A program made the position numbers and the translations under genes. This document shows positions 63,931 to 64,000 of a stretch of 64,000 nt of DNA, one piece after another. How positions within the stretch are numbered: position 1 is the stretch's first letter; the number at the start of each line of letters is the position of its first letter. The notes beneath the pieces are model-generated. The model was not told where the DNA came from, searched no databases, and saw only the letters and a program-made list of their open reading frames with translations. The DNA is from Marinomonas sp. UCMA 3892 (lineage in GTDB: Bacteria > Pseudomonadota > Gammaproteobacteria > Pseudomonadales > Marinomonadaceae): the NCBI RefSeq assembly GCF_012726345.1, contig NZ_PTXN01000009.1, positions 124,001 to 188,000 of the forward strand, in the 5' to 3' direction.

Positions 63931-64000
63931 TTAGTTTTTGTTCGACTCTTTGGACTTTAGATCAGGCCAAGCCGCTTTTAAGTAAATATACATAGACCAA
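63931..64000 (-). CDS. pgsA: 3' end of pgsA (partial)
   Basis: The last 22 codons of a minus-strand gene: WSMYIYLKAAWPDLKSKES and a stop. The WSMxxYLxAA pattern matches the C-terminus of phosphatidylglycerophosphate synthase, and pgsA precedes the glycine-cysteine-leucine tRNA genes in E. coli and relatives. Both the motif and the order support the call, but the fragment is short. Confidence 0.55.
   Translation of the reverse strand, partial: WSMYIYLKAAWPDLKSKESNKN

Overview
The window looks like a chromosome segment of a marine gammaproteobacterium of the Oceanospirillales, most likely Marinomonas or a close relative. This is an inference from moderate-to-low GC, the ihfB-lapA-lapB-pyrF order, an E. 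coli-like inosine-guanosine kinase, an intact recCBD cluster and the pgsA-tRNA(Gly)-tRNA(Cys)-tRNA(Leu) order. No 16S gene is present to confirm it.

Layout. (1) 1-2100: the end of an MFS transporter and an amidase-signature hydrolase. (2) 2100-11500: an uptake and sensing cluster. A leftward operon encodes a periplasmic binding protein, a fused two-domain permease, an ATPase and a HAD phosphatase. A divergent operon encodes an OmpR-type response regulator, a sensor kinase and a second binding protein paralogous to the first. The arrangement suggests uptake of an organophosphate or phosphonate, sensed by the second binding protein. (3) 11500-19600: a tight operon of an oligopeptide-type ABC transporter plus an allophanate-hydrolase-like amidase, with a divergent LysR regulator. 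(4) 19700-31900: a defence island. It holds a decayed hipBA module, a remnant of a DUF5655-like gene, a two-gene cassette (DUF3696 AAA ATPase plus PLD-fold partner), a complete type I restriction-modification operon (hsdR, a YhcG/DUF1016 nuclease, hsdM, hsdS) and an RtcR-like CARF/sigma54 activator. A close match to a -24/-12 sigma54 promoter sits in the 35-bp gap between the activator and hsdR. The simplest reading is that this whole nuclease operon is switched on by the CARF activator in response to a nucleotide or RNA-derived signal. This is the most interesting part of the window. (5) 32000-58900: mostly conserved housekeeping genes: tRNA-Val, uvrB, a SulP transporter, comEA-like, pyrF, lapB, lapA, ihfB, ppa, trxB, moeB-like, gsk, cheW, a Tim44-like protein, trpS, recD-recB-recC, two tRNA-Ala, an EAL-HDOD protein, tRNA-Leu(CAA), a yciA-like thioesterase, a lipoprotein and a small zinc-ribbon protein. 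(6) About 59150-63560: a small AT-rich integrative element beside tRNA-Leu(UAA). It has a tyrosine integrase, an HNH protein that has lost its SRA domain, a membrane-protein gene broken by an in-frame stop, and two unrecognised genes. (7) 63565-64000: tRNA-Leu, tRNA-Cys, tRNA-Gly and the 3' end of pgsA.

Start codons were moved where a Shine-Dalgarno sequence or family alignment from memory favoured an internal start. All family assignments are from recognised motifs; no database search was possible.
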